Positions 40,587 through 49,914 of a stretch of DNA of 64,000 bases are shown here, piece by piece. A model generated the notes under the pieces. It was not told where the DNA came from and made no database searches. It saw only the letters and a list, made by a program, of their open reading frames with translations. The stretch comes from Occultella glacieicola (GTDB taxonomy: Bacteria > Actinomycetota > Actinomycetes > Actinomycetales > Beutenbergiaceae), in contig NZ_SMNA01000003.1 in NCBI RefSeq assembly GCF_004353825.1, forward strand, positions 1-64,000, written 5' to 3'. The position numbers and the translations under genes are program-made. The first letter of the stretch is position 1. Every line of letters starts with the position of its first letter.

Positions 40587-41531
40587 TCAGTCCGTCAGGG
40601 TGCGGAAGCCGTCGCGCCAGCTCGGGTGGTCCGGCACCCAGCCGAGTTCGGTGCGGGCCAGGGTGTTGTCCGCACCGCGGGTCGACGTCATCATGTTCAG
40701 CCCGTGCCGGCCGAGGATCGGCCGGGCCAGCCAGGCGGGGACCCGACGCGGCGGGCGCACCCCGAGGAGCCGGTGCAGGTAGGGCAGCCAGACGGCGACC
40801 GGCGCCGGGTCGGAGTCGGTGACGTGGTAGATCCCCGGTCGGCCCCGACCGACCGCGAGCGCGGTCGCCCGCGCGGCATCGGCGATGTGCACGAACGACC
40901 AGACCCCGCCTCCCCCGCCGACCACCGGCAGCTTGCGCGCCCTGATCATCGCGAGCAGGTCGCCGTCGCGGGCGAGGCCGGTGCCGGGCCCGTAGAACAT
41001 GCCGTAGCGCAGCACCAGAGCGTCGATGTCCCGCGCGCCGGTCACGGCGGCCTCGGTGTGCTTGATGGCGGCCAGGGTCCGGTGGGACTCCGGCGCGGGA
41101 TCGGCGTCCAGGGGCGCGGACTCGTCGTGCACCGGCGCCCCGGTGCGTGCCTGCGGCCAGCCGGTGTAGCTGGCCGCGATGAACCGCTTCGCGCCTGCCT
41201 CCCGGGCCGCTTCGAGCAGGTTGTCGGTGCCCGCGAGCCTGAGGTCGTTCGTGGCGGCGAAGTCCTCGTCGAAACGCCTGAGGTCGCCGCTGCTGCCGGC
41301 CAGGCCGCTCATCTGGTGGATGACCACGTCCGGCTCCGCCGCCCCGACCACGGCCAGCACCTCGGCGCGGTCCAGCCCGTCCATCGTCACCGGTTCGGCG
41401 CCCCGGGCACGCAGGGTGTCGTCGTGGGCGTGGCCCCGGCTGGTACCGATCACCGTGTGCCCGTCCGCGACCAGCATCGGCACCAGGGGCCGACCGATCG
41501 CACCGGTCGCACCGGCCAGGAAGATCCTCAT
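40587..41531 (-). CDS. NAD-dependent epimerase/dehydratase family protein
   Basis: A 314-residue extended short-chain dehydrogenase: MRIFLAGATGAIGRPLVPML (NAD site GxxGxxG), VIHQMSGLAG, AASYTGWP with Tyr but a changed catalytic motif, LRYGMFYGPGTGL and the C-terminal substrate lobe. ATG 41531 is used because GAGGAG lies 8 nt upstream; an upstream ATG at 41546 lacks a site. The YxxxK motif is not obvious, so it may act as a reductase or binding protein rather than an epimerase. Substrate unknown. Confidence 0.82.
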   Translation of the reverse strand: MRIFLAGATGAIGRPLVPMLVADGHTVIGTSRGHAHDDTLRARGAEPVTMDGLDRAEVLAVVGAAEPDVVIHQMSGLAGSSGDLRRFDEDFAATNDLRLAGTDNLLEAAREAGAKRFIAASYTGWPQARTGAPVHDESAPLDADPAPESHRTLAAIKHTEAAVTGARDIDALVLRYGMFYGPGTGLARDGDLLAMIRARKLPVVGGGGGVWSFVHIADAARATALAVGRGRPGIYHVTDSDPAPVAVWLPYLHRLLGVRPPRRVPAWLARPILGRHGLNMMTSTRGADNTLARTELGWVPDHPSWRDGFRTLTD

Positions 41532-41675
41532 GGTTGCGCTCCTCATCGCTCGTTCACCCCTCTGACGAGACAGCCGATCCGGTTGTGACAGGCCCGTGAC
41601 AGGTTCCGGCCGTCGGCCTGTCGCCGAGGCGTGCGCCGACGGGGCTCGGACGCTTCCGCGGAAGCGCCGCCGAGA

Positions 41676-42188
41676 TCAACCGCCGGAGCCGAGGGTGTCG
41701 AGGTAGCGGCGCAGCAGGTCGACGAGCGTGGCCCGCTCCGCCTCCTCGAACCCGGCGAGGGTCGCCTCCTCGTCGGCGAACAGTGCGGCGACGGTGGCGT
41801 CGAGGAGTTCCCAGCCGGCCGGGGTGAGGGTGACCAGCACCGAGCGGGTGTCCCGGTCGGACCTCCGGCGGGCGACCAGACCGGCGGCCTCGGCGCGAGC
41901 CAGGCGCTGGGACACGGCTCCGGTGGTCACCAGGGTGCGCTCGCCGAGCTGCCCCGGGGTGAGCTCGTACGGCGGCCCGGACCGGCGGATGGTGCTCAAC
42001 AGGTCCAGGGTGGCGTCGTCGGTGCCGAGGCTGCTCAGGAGCCGGGACCGGCGGGCCCGCAGCAGCTTCGCGGCCCGCCGGATCCTGGTGATGACGGCGA
42101 CCGAGGAGACGTCCAGGTCCGGCCGTTCGGACCGCCACTCCCGTTCGATCGCGTCCACCGCGTCGACGGGCCTCCCGCCCGCGCTCAT
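41676..42188 (-). CDS. MarR-family regulator
   Basis: A 170-residue winged-helix regulator: an N-terminal helix (VSSVAVITRIRRAAKLL), TLDLLSTIRRSGPPYELTPGQLGERTLVTTGAVSQRLARAEAAGLV split across its helices, the wing RRRSDRDTRSVLVTLT and a C-terminal dimer helix. ATG 42188 overlaps the SDR stop (ATGA), so it is the second gene of that operon. The palindrome at 42936-42949 is its probable binding site, giving autoregulation together with control of the divergent GNAT gene. Confidence 0.88.
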   Translation of the reverse strand: MSAGGRPVDAVDAIEREWRSERPDLDVSSVAVITRIRRAAKLLRARRSRLLSSLGTDDATLDLLSTIRRSGPPYELTPGQLGERTLVTTGAVSQRLARAEAAGLVARRRSDRDTRSVLVTLTPAGWELLDATVAALFADEEATLAGFEEAERATLVDLLRRYLDTLGSGG

Positions 42189-42928
42189 CCCGGTAGCGCC
42201 CCGCCGTTGACGCCGATCACCTGGGCGGTCAGATGCCCGGCCTCTGCGGAGGCGAGGAACTCGATCGTGGCGGCGACGTCGCCCGGCCGGCCGGCCCGCT
42301 TCGTCAGGGTCTCGGCGACGAGTCGCTCGTGCCGAGCCGGTGTCATCGCGTCGCCGAAGAACTCCGTGCCGGCCGTGTAGCCGGGCGCGACCACGTTGAC
42401 CGTGATGCCCCGCGGGCCGACGGCGCGTGCGCGGTCGTAGGCCCACCCGTGCACCGCGGCCTTGGCGCTCGCGTAGCCGAGGCCGCCACCTCGCTGCCCG
42501 GCGATCGAGGAGACCGCGATCACCCGGCCACGCCCGTCCCGCAGGGACGGGCCCAACGCGTGGGTGAGCAACGCCGTCGAGAGCACGTTCGCGGCGAACG
42601 AGGCACCCAGGTCCGCGGCCACCGCGGACAGCCCGTCGCCGTCGTCGTCGACCGACTCGACGTGCGCGAGACCACCGGCGGCATGCACGAGGACGTCGAC
42701 GCCGTCGTGCGTGCCGGTGATCTGCGCGGCCACCCGCCGCACCGCGGTGACGTCGGTCAGGTCACCCGGATGGACCGAGTGCGCCGTGCCCGGCAGCCCC
42801 TGGCGGGTGCGCTCGAGCCGATCGGCCCGGCGCCCGCACAGGGCCACCGTGTAGCCCGCGCCGGCCAGCCGTGCGGCCGTCTCGGCGCCGATCCCGCTGC
42901 CCGCTCCCGTGATCACTGCGATCGTCAT
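42185..42928 (-). CDS. SDR-family oxidoreductase
   Basis: A 247-residue classical short-chain dehydrogenase: VITGAGSGIGAETAARLAGAG, catalytic Ser in IAVSSIAGQRGGGLG, YASAKAAVHGW with Tyr and Lys, and VNVVAPGYTAGTEFF. The sequence around CGRRAD suggests NADPH preference. It is leaderless, TAAGAT six nt before ATG 42928, and the -10 box overlaps the MarR palindrome, so it is directly repressed. Substrate unknown; MarR control fits detoxification of a reactive compound. Confidence 0.88.
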   Translation of the reverse strand: MTIAVITGAGSGIGAETAARLAGAGYTVALCGRRADRLERTRQGLPGTAHSVHPGDLTDVTAVRRVAAQITGTHDGVDVLVHAAGGLAHVESVDDDGDGLSAVAADLGASFAANVLSTALLTHALGPSLRDGRGRVIAVSSIAGQRGGGLGYASAKAAVHGWAYDRARAVGPRGITVNVVAPGYTAGTEFFGDAMTPARHERLVAETLTKRAGRPGDVAATIEFLASAEAGHLTAQVIGVNGGALPG

Positions 42929-42935
42929 GCAGATA

Positions 42936-42949
42936 TCTTAGCGCTAAGA
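42936..42949. promoter_or_regulatory. MarR-type palindromic operator
   Basis: TCTTAGCGCTAAGA is a perfect 14-bp palindrome 8 bp before the SDR start, overlapping the SDR -10 and close to the GNAT -35 region. Confidence 0.8.
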
Positions 42950-42975
42950 GATCGGGCCTTGTCTAGCATGGCCGG

Positions 42976-43518
42976 GTGCCGACCACACCGCCGTCCGTCC
43001 GTCCCGCCACCGCCGCCGACGTGCCGGGCATCGCCGAGGTGCACGTGCGGGCGTGGCAGCGCGCCTACGCCGGGATCGTCCCGGCCGCCTACCTGGACTC
43101 CCTGGACCCGGGCGTGCGGGCCGAGCAGCTCGCTCGCCGGTTCGGACCGGACGCGGTGGCGGGGACCGTGCCGACGCTGGTGGCGACCGGCGCCGAGGGC
43201 ACCGTGCTGGGCTTCGTGAACGCCGGGCCCTACCGGGACGACGACGTGCCGGCGGACGGCCCCGGCTGGGGCGAGATCTACGCGATCTACGTGCACCCCG
43301 GCCACTGGACCCGCGGGGCCGGCCGAGCCTTGTTCGACGCCGCGCTCGGGACCCTCGACGCCGACCGGACGGTCGCACTCTGGGTCCTCGAGGCGAACTC
43401 GAACGCGCGCAGGTTCTACGAGCGGATGGGATTGCGCCCCGACGGCGCAACGAACGTGTTCGAGATCGCCGGGGCCGCGATCCCCGAGATCCGCTACCGG
43501 CGCGACCCGGTCACCTGA
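42976..43518 (+). CDS. GNAT-family N-acetyltransferase
   Basis: A 180-residue acetyltransferase: RPATAADVPGIAEVHVRAWQ, motif A with the CoA loop (GEIYAIYVHPGHWTRGAGRAL), LWVLEANSNARRFYERMGL and a C-terminal strand. GTG 42976 is leaderless: TAGCAT lies six nt upstream. It is divergent from the SDR-MarR operon with the shared palindrome. Its 3' end overlaps the convergent methyltransferase-like gene by 8 bp. The substrate is unknown; a toxic amine or antibiotic is plausible given the MarR context. Confidence 0.87.
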   Translation: MPTTPPSVRPATAADVPGIAEVHVRAWQRAYAGIVPAAYLDSLDPGVRAEQLARRFGPDAVAGTVPTLVATGAEGTVLGFVNAGPYRDDDVPADGPGWGEIYAIYVHPGHWTRGAGRALFDAALGTLDADRTVALWVLEANSNARRFYERMGLRPDGATNVFEIAGAAIPEIRYRRDPVT

Positions 43519-44476
43519 CCGGCGCCCGCGGCCCGGACGGCACGGTCGGCACAGGCGGCCGCGGTACCCACACGGGCACCGACGCCCGATACCGCTCGTA
43601 CGGGTCACCGAAACGGGCCGCCAGGTCCGCTTCTTCCGCGCCTCGGATGCCGAAGTGCCACGCCAGCGCACCGAGCATGGCCGCGACCATCATCGTCCAG
43701 GAGCCGAACCAGAGTCCGGCTCCGATGCTCTGGAGCACGCCGGCGGTGGCCATCGGGTTGCGGAGCCATCGGTAGGGCCCGGCCACGACCAACTGCCGGG
43801 CGGTCTGCGCCGGCAGGGGTGTCCCTTCGCCGGCGATCGCCATCGTGAGGCACGAGGCGAAGCCGAGGGGGCTGGCCGCCAGGAACAGCACCGCGCCCAC
43901 CGTGGGCCACGGTTGCGCGGCCAGTGCGGACCAGTCCACCCGAAGTCGGCGCTCGAACGCGACGAGCAGCAGTGGGACGACCACGAAGAAGCCGACCCAG
44001 AACACGACCAGTTGGGTCAAACTCGCGGCCACGTGACGCCACCGGGATCGCGCCCGGGCCTCCCGGAACCGGAACGGCCCGACGAAGTACCAGCTCGTCG
44101 GGATCCGGCCGAACCGCAGTGCCCCGGCAGCGGTCACGGACCCGCTCGTCGCGGCCAGCATGAGCAGCACGCCCCACCCGGCGGCACCCTCGAGCAGGCC
44201 TTGGCCGAGCAGTGCGATGGTGAGCAGCGCGGACCAGGCCGCGGTGACGGCCGCCACCCGCCAACTGCCGCGGGCCGCCCCGAGCGCGGAGCCGCCGACG
44301 AACAGGAGCAGGTCCGGTCCGACGAGCAGCCACGGATCCCAGCTGCCGAGCGTCCACACCCGCACCGTGTCGGAGCCCAACACCGCGACCCACCACAGCA
44401 CACCAGCGACCGCCTGAGCCGCGAGGTAACTCCGGGCCACGGTCGCGGGGCGGATCGCAACGTCATCCGCTCGCAC
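43511..44476 (-). CDS. Membrane isoprenylcysteine methyltransferase-like protein
   Basis: A 321-residue protein with about eight membrane helices. The C-terminal third has the ICMT/PEMT signature: QLVVAGPYRWLRNPMATAGVLQ, then GAEEADLAARFGDPYERYRASVP. That motif forms the SAM site of integral membrane methyltransferases. The N-terminal helices are extra relative to short ICMT proteins. GTG 44476 is leaderless with TAGCCT seven nt upstream; a longer open frame to 44938 runs through the CBS gene and is rejected. The substrate may be a lipid or lipid-linked small molecule. Confidence 0.75.
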   Translation of the reverse strand: MRADDVAIRPATVARSYLAAQAVAGVLWWVAVLGSDTVRVWTLGSWDPWLLVGPDLLLFVGGSALGAARGSWRVAAVTAAWSALLTIALLGQGLLEGAAGWGVLLMLAATSGSVTAAGALRFGRIPTSWYFVGPFRFREARARSRWRHVAASLTQLVVFWVGFFVVVPLLLVAFERRLRVDWSALAAQPWPTVGAVLFLAASPLGFASCLTMAIAGEGTPLPAQTARQLVVAGPYRWLRNPMATAGVLQSIGAGLWFGSWTMMVAAMLGALAWHFGIRGAEEADLAARFGDPYERYRASVPVWVPRPPVPTVPSGPRAPVR

Positions 44477-44499
44477 GCGGATCAGGCTATCGGGCGACG

Positions 44500-44931
44500 T
44501 CAGCGGCGCACGTAGTCGACCAGGTGGTCCCGTTCGGCCTGGAGCTCGTCGATGCGGTTCTTCACGATGTCGCCGATGGAGACGATCGCCTTGAGCTCGC
44601 CCTCGACCACGACGGGCAGGTGCCGGATCCGCAGGTCGGTCATCCGGCGGGCCAGGTCCTCCAGGTGATCCTCGGGCAGACAGGTCTGCACCTCGACGGT
44701 CATCACCTCGGCGACCCGGACCGTCAGCACCGCGGGCCCGCGGTGGTGGAGCTCGCGGACCACGTCGCGCTCGGTGACGATGCCCGCCACCGTCCGCCCG
44801 CCGTCCTCGGAGACCACCAGGGCACCGATGTGGTGCTCGTCGAGCTGCGCCAGCAGCTCCGCCACGGTGGCATCCGGCTCGATCGTGACCACGGCCGCGC
44901 CCTTGCGTCGAATCACCTCTGAGATACGCAT
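44500..44931 (-). CDS. CBS-domain pair protein
   Basis: A 143-residue stand-alone CBS pair (Bateman module): first repeat VVTIEPDATVAELLAQLDEH to IVTERDVVREL, second repeat VQTCLPEDHLEDLARRMTDL to GIVSIGDIV-like sequence. It binds adenine nucleotides and would act as an energy sensor or regulate a partner. ATG 44931 is supported by a TATCGT box 5 nt upstream and by the start of the first repeat; the frame is open to 45021. No partner enzyme is adjacent. Confidence 0.87.
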   Translation of the reverse strand: MRISEVIRRKGAAVVTIEPDATVAELLAQLDEHHIGALVVSEDGGRTVAGIVTERDVVRELHHRGPAVLTVRVAEVMTVEVQTCLPEDHLEDLARRMTDLRIRHLPVVVEGELKAIVSIGDIVKNRIDELQAERDHLVDYVRR

Positions 44932-44996
44932 ACTCCACGATAGCCCGTTGTGACCCCGCTCACACCAGGCAGGGCCACGCCGGCCCCGAACGGGCG

Positions 44997-46016
44997 TCAG
45001 GAGGACCCGAAGTGGTCCCACCCGGAGCCGCCCACGGCCGGCGGTTCACCGTCGAGCGTGACCCGGGTGCCGCCGTCGGGCACCGTGCCCTCTGCCTGCT
45101 CGCCGGAGCGGTCCGGGGCCGGCCCGATCACTCCGATACGGCGGAATCCCGCCGGATACGCCGCACCGGGCGGGAACGTCGCGACCAGGCCGTGATCCTC
45201 TCCCCCGGTGAGCACCCAGCCGAGCGCGCTTGCCTCGCACGCCTGCGCCACCACGTCGAGCTCGTCGACGGCGGGGCCGAGGTCGCGCGAACTCAGGTCG
45301 ACCGACACGCCCGAGGCGCGGGCGATCCGGCCGAGGTCCTTCAGGAGCCCGTCGCTGACGTCCATCATCGCGGTGGCCCCGGCGTCGGCCGCGGCGGGAC
45401 CGTCGGTGAGCGGCGGGTCGGGGCGTCGGAACGCCCGCACGAAGTCCGCGTCCGGGACCGGCGGGCCGGCCGCCGTCGGACCGTGCGCCCGCAGCAGTGC
45501 GAGGCCGGCGGCCGAGTGCCCCAGCAGCCCGGAGTGCACGACGACGTCCCCAGGCCGTGCGCCCGAGCGCCGCACCGGCGCCCGGCCGGCCAGGTCGCCG
45601 TGCACGGTCACCGCCGCCACGATCGCCGGCCCGCCGGAGAGGTCGCCGCCGACGACCCCGACGCCATGCGGACCGCACGCCTGCGCCAGACCGTCCGCGA
45701 CGCCGAGCACCCAGTCCACCTCGACGTCGTCGGGCAGTACGAGCGAGACCGTCAGGGACGTCGGCCGCGCGCCCATCGCGGCCACATCGGCGAGGTTCTG
45801 CATCGCGGCCCGCCAGCCGACGTCCGCTCCGGAACTCCAGGCGCGGACGAAGTGGCGGCCCTCGACGAGCACGTCGGTGCTGACCACGAACCGGCCGTCG
45901 GGCGCGCGGACGACGGCCGCGTCGTCGCCGGGGCCCAGCAGCGTGTCGGTCCCGGCGGGGAGCCGCGGGAGGATCCGGGCGAGCAGCTGCTCCTCGGACA
46001 ACCCACCCACGCGCAT
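44997..46016 (-). CDS. thiL: Thiamine-phosphate kinase
   Basis: A 339-residue enzyme phosphorylating thiamine phosphate to thiamine diphosphate. Seen are EEQLLARILPRLPAGTDTLLGPGDDAAVV, STDVLVEGRHFVRAW, AMQNLADVAAMGARP, VGGDLSGGPA and MMDVSDGLLKDLGRIA, the typical ThiL metal and ATP sites. ATG 46016 is preferred to GTG 46022 since TAGCCT lies seven nt before it (leaderless). It is divergent from the DUF3515 gene, the usual arrangement in actinobacteria. Confidence 0.93.
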   Translation of the reverse strand: MRVGGLSEEQLLARILPRLPAGTDTLLGPGDDAAVVRAPDGRFVVSTDVLVEGRHFVRAWSSGADVGWRAAMQNLADVAAMGARPTSLTVSLVLPDDVEVDWVLGVADGLAQACGPHGVGVVGGDLSGGPAIVAAVTVHGDLAGRAPVRRSGARPGDVVVHSGLLGHSAAGLALLRAHGPTAAGPPVPDADFVRAFRRPDPPLTDGPAAADAGATAMMDVSDGLLKDLGRIARASGVSVDLSSRDLGPAVDELDVVAQACEASALGWVLTGGEDHGLVATFPPGAAYPAGFRRIGVIGPAPDRSGEQAEGTVPDGGTRVTLDGEPPAVGGSGWDHFGSS

Positions 46017-46071
46017 GGGCACGAGGCTAGCCGGTGCGGGCGGCCGTCCGGAACGCGGCTACCGTGAGGGG

Positions 46072-46602
46072 GTGAGTTCGCTTCGCCCTCGCCCCGGCAC
46101 CCGTCCGACCGGCCGACGCGGCGTGCGTGCGGCCGCGACGACGGCGGCCGTCGCCCTGGTCTGGTCCGTCGCCGGCTGCGCCACCCCGGTGACCCTCGAG
46201 CCGGCCCCGACCGCGAGCGAGCCGGTCTGCGCCGATGTGCTGATCGCGCTCCCGGACACCCTCGCCGGGGCGGACCGCCGCTCCACCACCTCGCAGGCCT
46301 CCCGCGCCTGGGGCGACCCGCCGATCACGCTCCGCTGCGGTGTCACACCCCCGGGGCCCACCACCGACCGGTGCATCACGGCCGAGGCCGACGACGGGTC
46401 GACCGTGGACTGGGTGGTCGCCGACCTCGCCGACGACGACACCGGTTCGGAGTCGGGATCCTGGACGTTCACCACCTACGGGCGCACCCCGGCGATCGAG
46501 GTCGTGGTGCCCGTCGAGTACGCCGGCGAGGACGCCACGTCCGTGCTCATCTCGCTGAACGGCGCGGTCTCGGTGATCCCACAGGAGCGCGCCTGCCTCT
46601 GA
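46072..46602 (+). CDS. DUF3515 lipoprotein
   Basis: A 176-residue secreted lipoprotein: a basic start, hydrophobic core AATTAAVALVWSVAGC with lipobox Cys, then the DUF3515 body (CADVLIALPDTLAGADRR, WGDPPITLRCGV, VEVVVP-like segments and a terminal Cys in ERACL). The function of the family is unknown, but it is conserved near thiL and ddl in actinobacteria. GTG 46072 is leaderless with TACCGT six nt upstream. Four cysteines beyond the lipobox may form disulfides. Confidence 0.85.
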   Translation: MSSLRPRPGTRPTGRRGVRAAATTAAVALVWSVAGCATPVTLEPAPTASEPVCADVLIALPDTLAGADRRSTTSQASRAWGDPPITLRCGVTPPGPTTDRCITAEADDGSTVDWVVADLADDDTGSESGSWTFTTYGRTPAIEVVVPVEYAGEDATSVLISLNGAVSVIPQERACL

Positions 46603-46641
46603 GGGCGCCGCGTCTGCCCGCCGGACCCTGGTGAAGCACGC

Positions 46642-46681
46642 TTGACATTGCTCTCGCACGTGAAGTTAACTTGACGTCAAG
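46642..46681 (+). promoter_or_regulatory. Promoter and palindrome of the membrane/HTH gene pair
   Basis: TTGACA (46642-46647) and TTAACT (46666-46671) are spaced 18 bp. The palindrome CTTGACGTCAAG (46670-46681) overlaps the -10 end and is the probable site of the small HTH protein. Confidence 0.7.
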
Positions 46682-46710
46682 CTTCCTTAACATCAATCCC
46701 GGGAGACATC

Positions 46711-47112
46711 ATGCTCGTCCGCTGGACCCTCACCGTCGCCTTCGCGCTCGTCGTCGCGGCCGCCGTCGGTGCCGTCGCCGCCGTGTTCAACCCGGACGCG
46801 CCGCTCCTGACCGGCGTCGTCTTCGCCGCGGCCACCCTCGGCCCGGCAGGGGCACTCGGCTGGTTCCTGTTCGTCAGCCCGAAGACCGCGGCGCCGGACC
46901 CGAACGCCGAGGACAACGTCGAGAACACCTGGCTGGAGAAGGCCGCCGCCGCGGCGTTCGTCGACCTGCTCGTGCTGCTCTCCCTCGCGCTGACCGCGGT
47001 CTCGGTGTCCGGTCGGTCCCCGGACCCGCAGCTCCTGCTCCTCGGGGCCGTCGTGGTCGCGATGGGCGACGTCGCGATCCGCTACGTGATCGCCGCGCGC
47101 CGGGAGCGCTGA
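46711..47112 (+). CDS. Small integral membrane protein
   Basis: A 133-residue protein with four hydrophobic stretches: TLTVAFALVVAAAVGAVAAVF, LLTGVVFAAATLGPAGALG, FVDLLVLLSLALTAVSV and LLLLGAVVVAMGDVAIRYV (each shorter than the whole helix). A charged loop (DPNAEDNVENTWLEKA) joins helix 2 and 3. It resembles membrane partners of small HTH regulators in many bacteria. ATG 46711 follows GGGAGA. It lies 3 bp before the HTH gene, so the two are co-translated. Function unknown; sequestering or signalling to the regulator is inferred. Confidence 0.8.
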   Translation: MLVRWTLTVAFALVVAAAVGAVAAVFNPDAPLLTGVVFAAATLGPAGALGWFLFVSPKTAAPDPNAEDNVENTWLEKAAAAAFVDLLVLLSLALTAVSVSGRSPDPQLLLLGAVVVAMGDVAIRYVIAARRER

Positions 47113-47115
47113 ACG

Positions 47116-47310
47116 GTGCGCAACTCCCTCCCCCAGCGGCGCGCCGAGCGTGGCTGGTCCCAGGCCGAGCTCGCCCAGCGCCTCGGCGTCTCCCGACAGA
47201 CGGTCATCTCGATCGAGAAGGGCCGCTTCGACCCGAGCCTGCCGCTCGCGTTCCGCCTCGCCCGCGAGTTCCGCGTGACGATCGAGGACCTGTTCGACCC
47301 CGAACCCTGA
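47116..47310 (+). CDS. Small XRE-family HTH regulator
   Basis: A 64-residue protein that is nothing but a Cro/C1-type helix-turn-helix: LPQRRAERGWSQAELAQRLG, VSRQTVISIEKGRFDPSLPL and AREFRVTIEDLFD. Such minimal regulators usually pair with a membrane protein and repress the common promoter. GTG 47116 is used, with GGGAG in the end of the preceding gene. The palindrome at 46670-46681 is the likely target. It is followed 20 bp later by the convergent ddl gene. Confidence 0.88.
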   Translation: MRNSLPQRRAERGWSQAELAQRLGVSRQTVISIEKGRFDPSLPLAFRLAREFRVTIEDLFDPEP

Positions 47311-47329
47311 CGGTCCCGGAACGGGCGGC

Positions 47330-48460
<1,131 letters not shown>

Positions 48461-48607
48461 CGTCGAGGGTACAGCGGCACCAGGGGCCCGACGGCGGAGC
48501 GCGCCGTGGGTGCACGGCCCCCGGCCGGTCCGTGGTCGGGCGTCCACGGACCGGTCGGGGCGCCCGCCCGCACGGTCCGGCCGGCGCGCCGGTCCTACGC
48601 TGAAGCC

Positions 48608-49888
48608 GTGACCGACACACCCACGCCCCCGACCGATCCCGCCACCCACCGGGCCGAGCCCGCCGCCCACCCGGACGCCCTGCATCCCGAGACGATCGCC
48701 GTCTCGGCCGGCCGACCGGCGCGGACCGAGCAGGCCCCGGTCAACCCGCCGGTGGTGCTCTCCTCGACCTACGTGAGCACCGGCGAGCCGGCGCCCGGCG
48801 ACCTCATCTACGCGCGCTCGGGTACCGAGACCTGGCTGCCGTTCGAGCGGGCCCTGGCGGACCTGGAGGGTGCCCGGCTGCCGGGTCTGCTGTTCGGATC
48901 CGGGATGGCGGCGATCGCGGCGGCGCTGGACCTGGTACCGGTCGGCGGGGAACTGATCATCCCGCGGCACGGTTATCACGCCTCACTCGTGGCCGCCCAC
49001 GACCTGACCGTCCGGTCCGGGGTACGGGTCACCGAGGTCGCGATCGAGGACACCGGTGCCGTGGTCGCGGCCGTCCGCGCCGCCGCCAGGCGTCTGACCG
49101 GCAGCGACACGCCGGCCGCCACGTCCGTGGGCACCCCGAACGGGCCCATCCCGAACGGCCCGGTCCTGTGGGTCGAGACCCCCACGAACCCGATGCTCGA
49201 GGTCGCGGACCTGCCGGCCCTCGTGGCGGCCACGCACGACGTCGACGGGCTGGTCCTCGTGGACAACACGTTCGCGACCCCGCTCGGCCAGCGGCCGCTG
49301 AGCCACGGTGCGGACGTCGTGGTGCACTCGGTGACGAAGTACCTCGCCGGGCACTCCGACGTGGTCCTCGGCGCGGTGGTCACCGACAGCCCGGACCTGC
49401 GCGCGGCTCTCCTGGACCGGCGCAGCCTCGGCGGCGCCGTCGCGGGCCCGTTCGAGGCGTGGCTGGCGTTGCGCGGGCTGCGCACCCTGGCGCTGCGGGT
49501 GGAACGCTCGCAGCGCACGGCCGCGGACCTGGCCGAGCGGTTGTCCGGGCACCCGAACGTCGTCGAGGTCTCCTACCCGGGCCTGACCACCCACCCCCAG
49601 CACGAGCGGGCCTCGATCCAGATGACCGGTTTCGGCTCGATCCTGACGCTGCGCCCGGTCGGTGGCGCGGCCGGGGCGGACGCCCTCACCCGGGCCGTGC
49701 GGCTCTGGGTCCCGGCCACGAGCCTGGGTGGCGTGGAGTCCTCACTGGAGCGCCGCCGTCGGCTCGGGGCCGAGGCGCCCACGGTGCCCGAGGACCTGCT
49801 CCGGCTCTCCGTCGGCATCGAACACGCCGACGATCTGTTCGCCGACCTGGAACAGGCTCTGGCGGTCGCCGCCACGTACGCTGGGTGA
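48608..49888 (+). CDS. PLP-dependent trans-sulfuration enzyme (cystathionine gamma-synthase/lyase type)
   Basis: A 426-residue Cys/Met-metabolism PLP enzyme: VNPPVVLSSTYVSTGEPAP, FGSGMAAIAAALDLVP, GELIIPRHGYHASLV, LWVETPTNPMLEVADL, LVLVDNTFATPLGQRPLSHGAD cut here, and the PLP Lys in HSVTKYLAGHSDVVLGA. The N-terminus is extended by about 30 residues rich in Pro and Ala. GTG 48608 is leaderless (TACGCT six nt upstream). Choice between synthase and lyase is not possible by eye. It lies alone between ddl and a lipoprotein gene. Confidence 0.87.
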   Translation: MTDTPTPPTDPATHRAEPAAHPDALHPETIAVSAGRPARTEQAPVNPPVVLSSTYVSTGEPAPGDLIYARSGTETWLPFERALADLEGARLPGLLFGSGMAAIAAALDLVPVGGELIIPRHGYHASLVAAHDLTVRSGVRVTEVAIEDTGAVVAAVRAAARRLTGSDTPAATSVGTPNGPIPNGPVLWVETPTNPMLEVADLPALVAATHDVDGLVLVDNTFATPLGQRPLSHGADVVVHSVTKYLAGHSDVVLGAVVTDSPDLRAALLDRRSLGGAVAGPFEAWLALRGLRTLALRVERSQRTAADLAERLSGHPNVVEVSYPGLTTHPQHERASIQMTGFGSILTLRPVGGAAGADALTRAVRLWVPATSLGGVESSLERRRRLGAEAPTVPEDLLRLSVGIEHADDLFADLEQALAVAATYAG

Positions 49889-49914
49889 GACCGAGCCCAG
49901 ACCTGGAGGCCACG

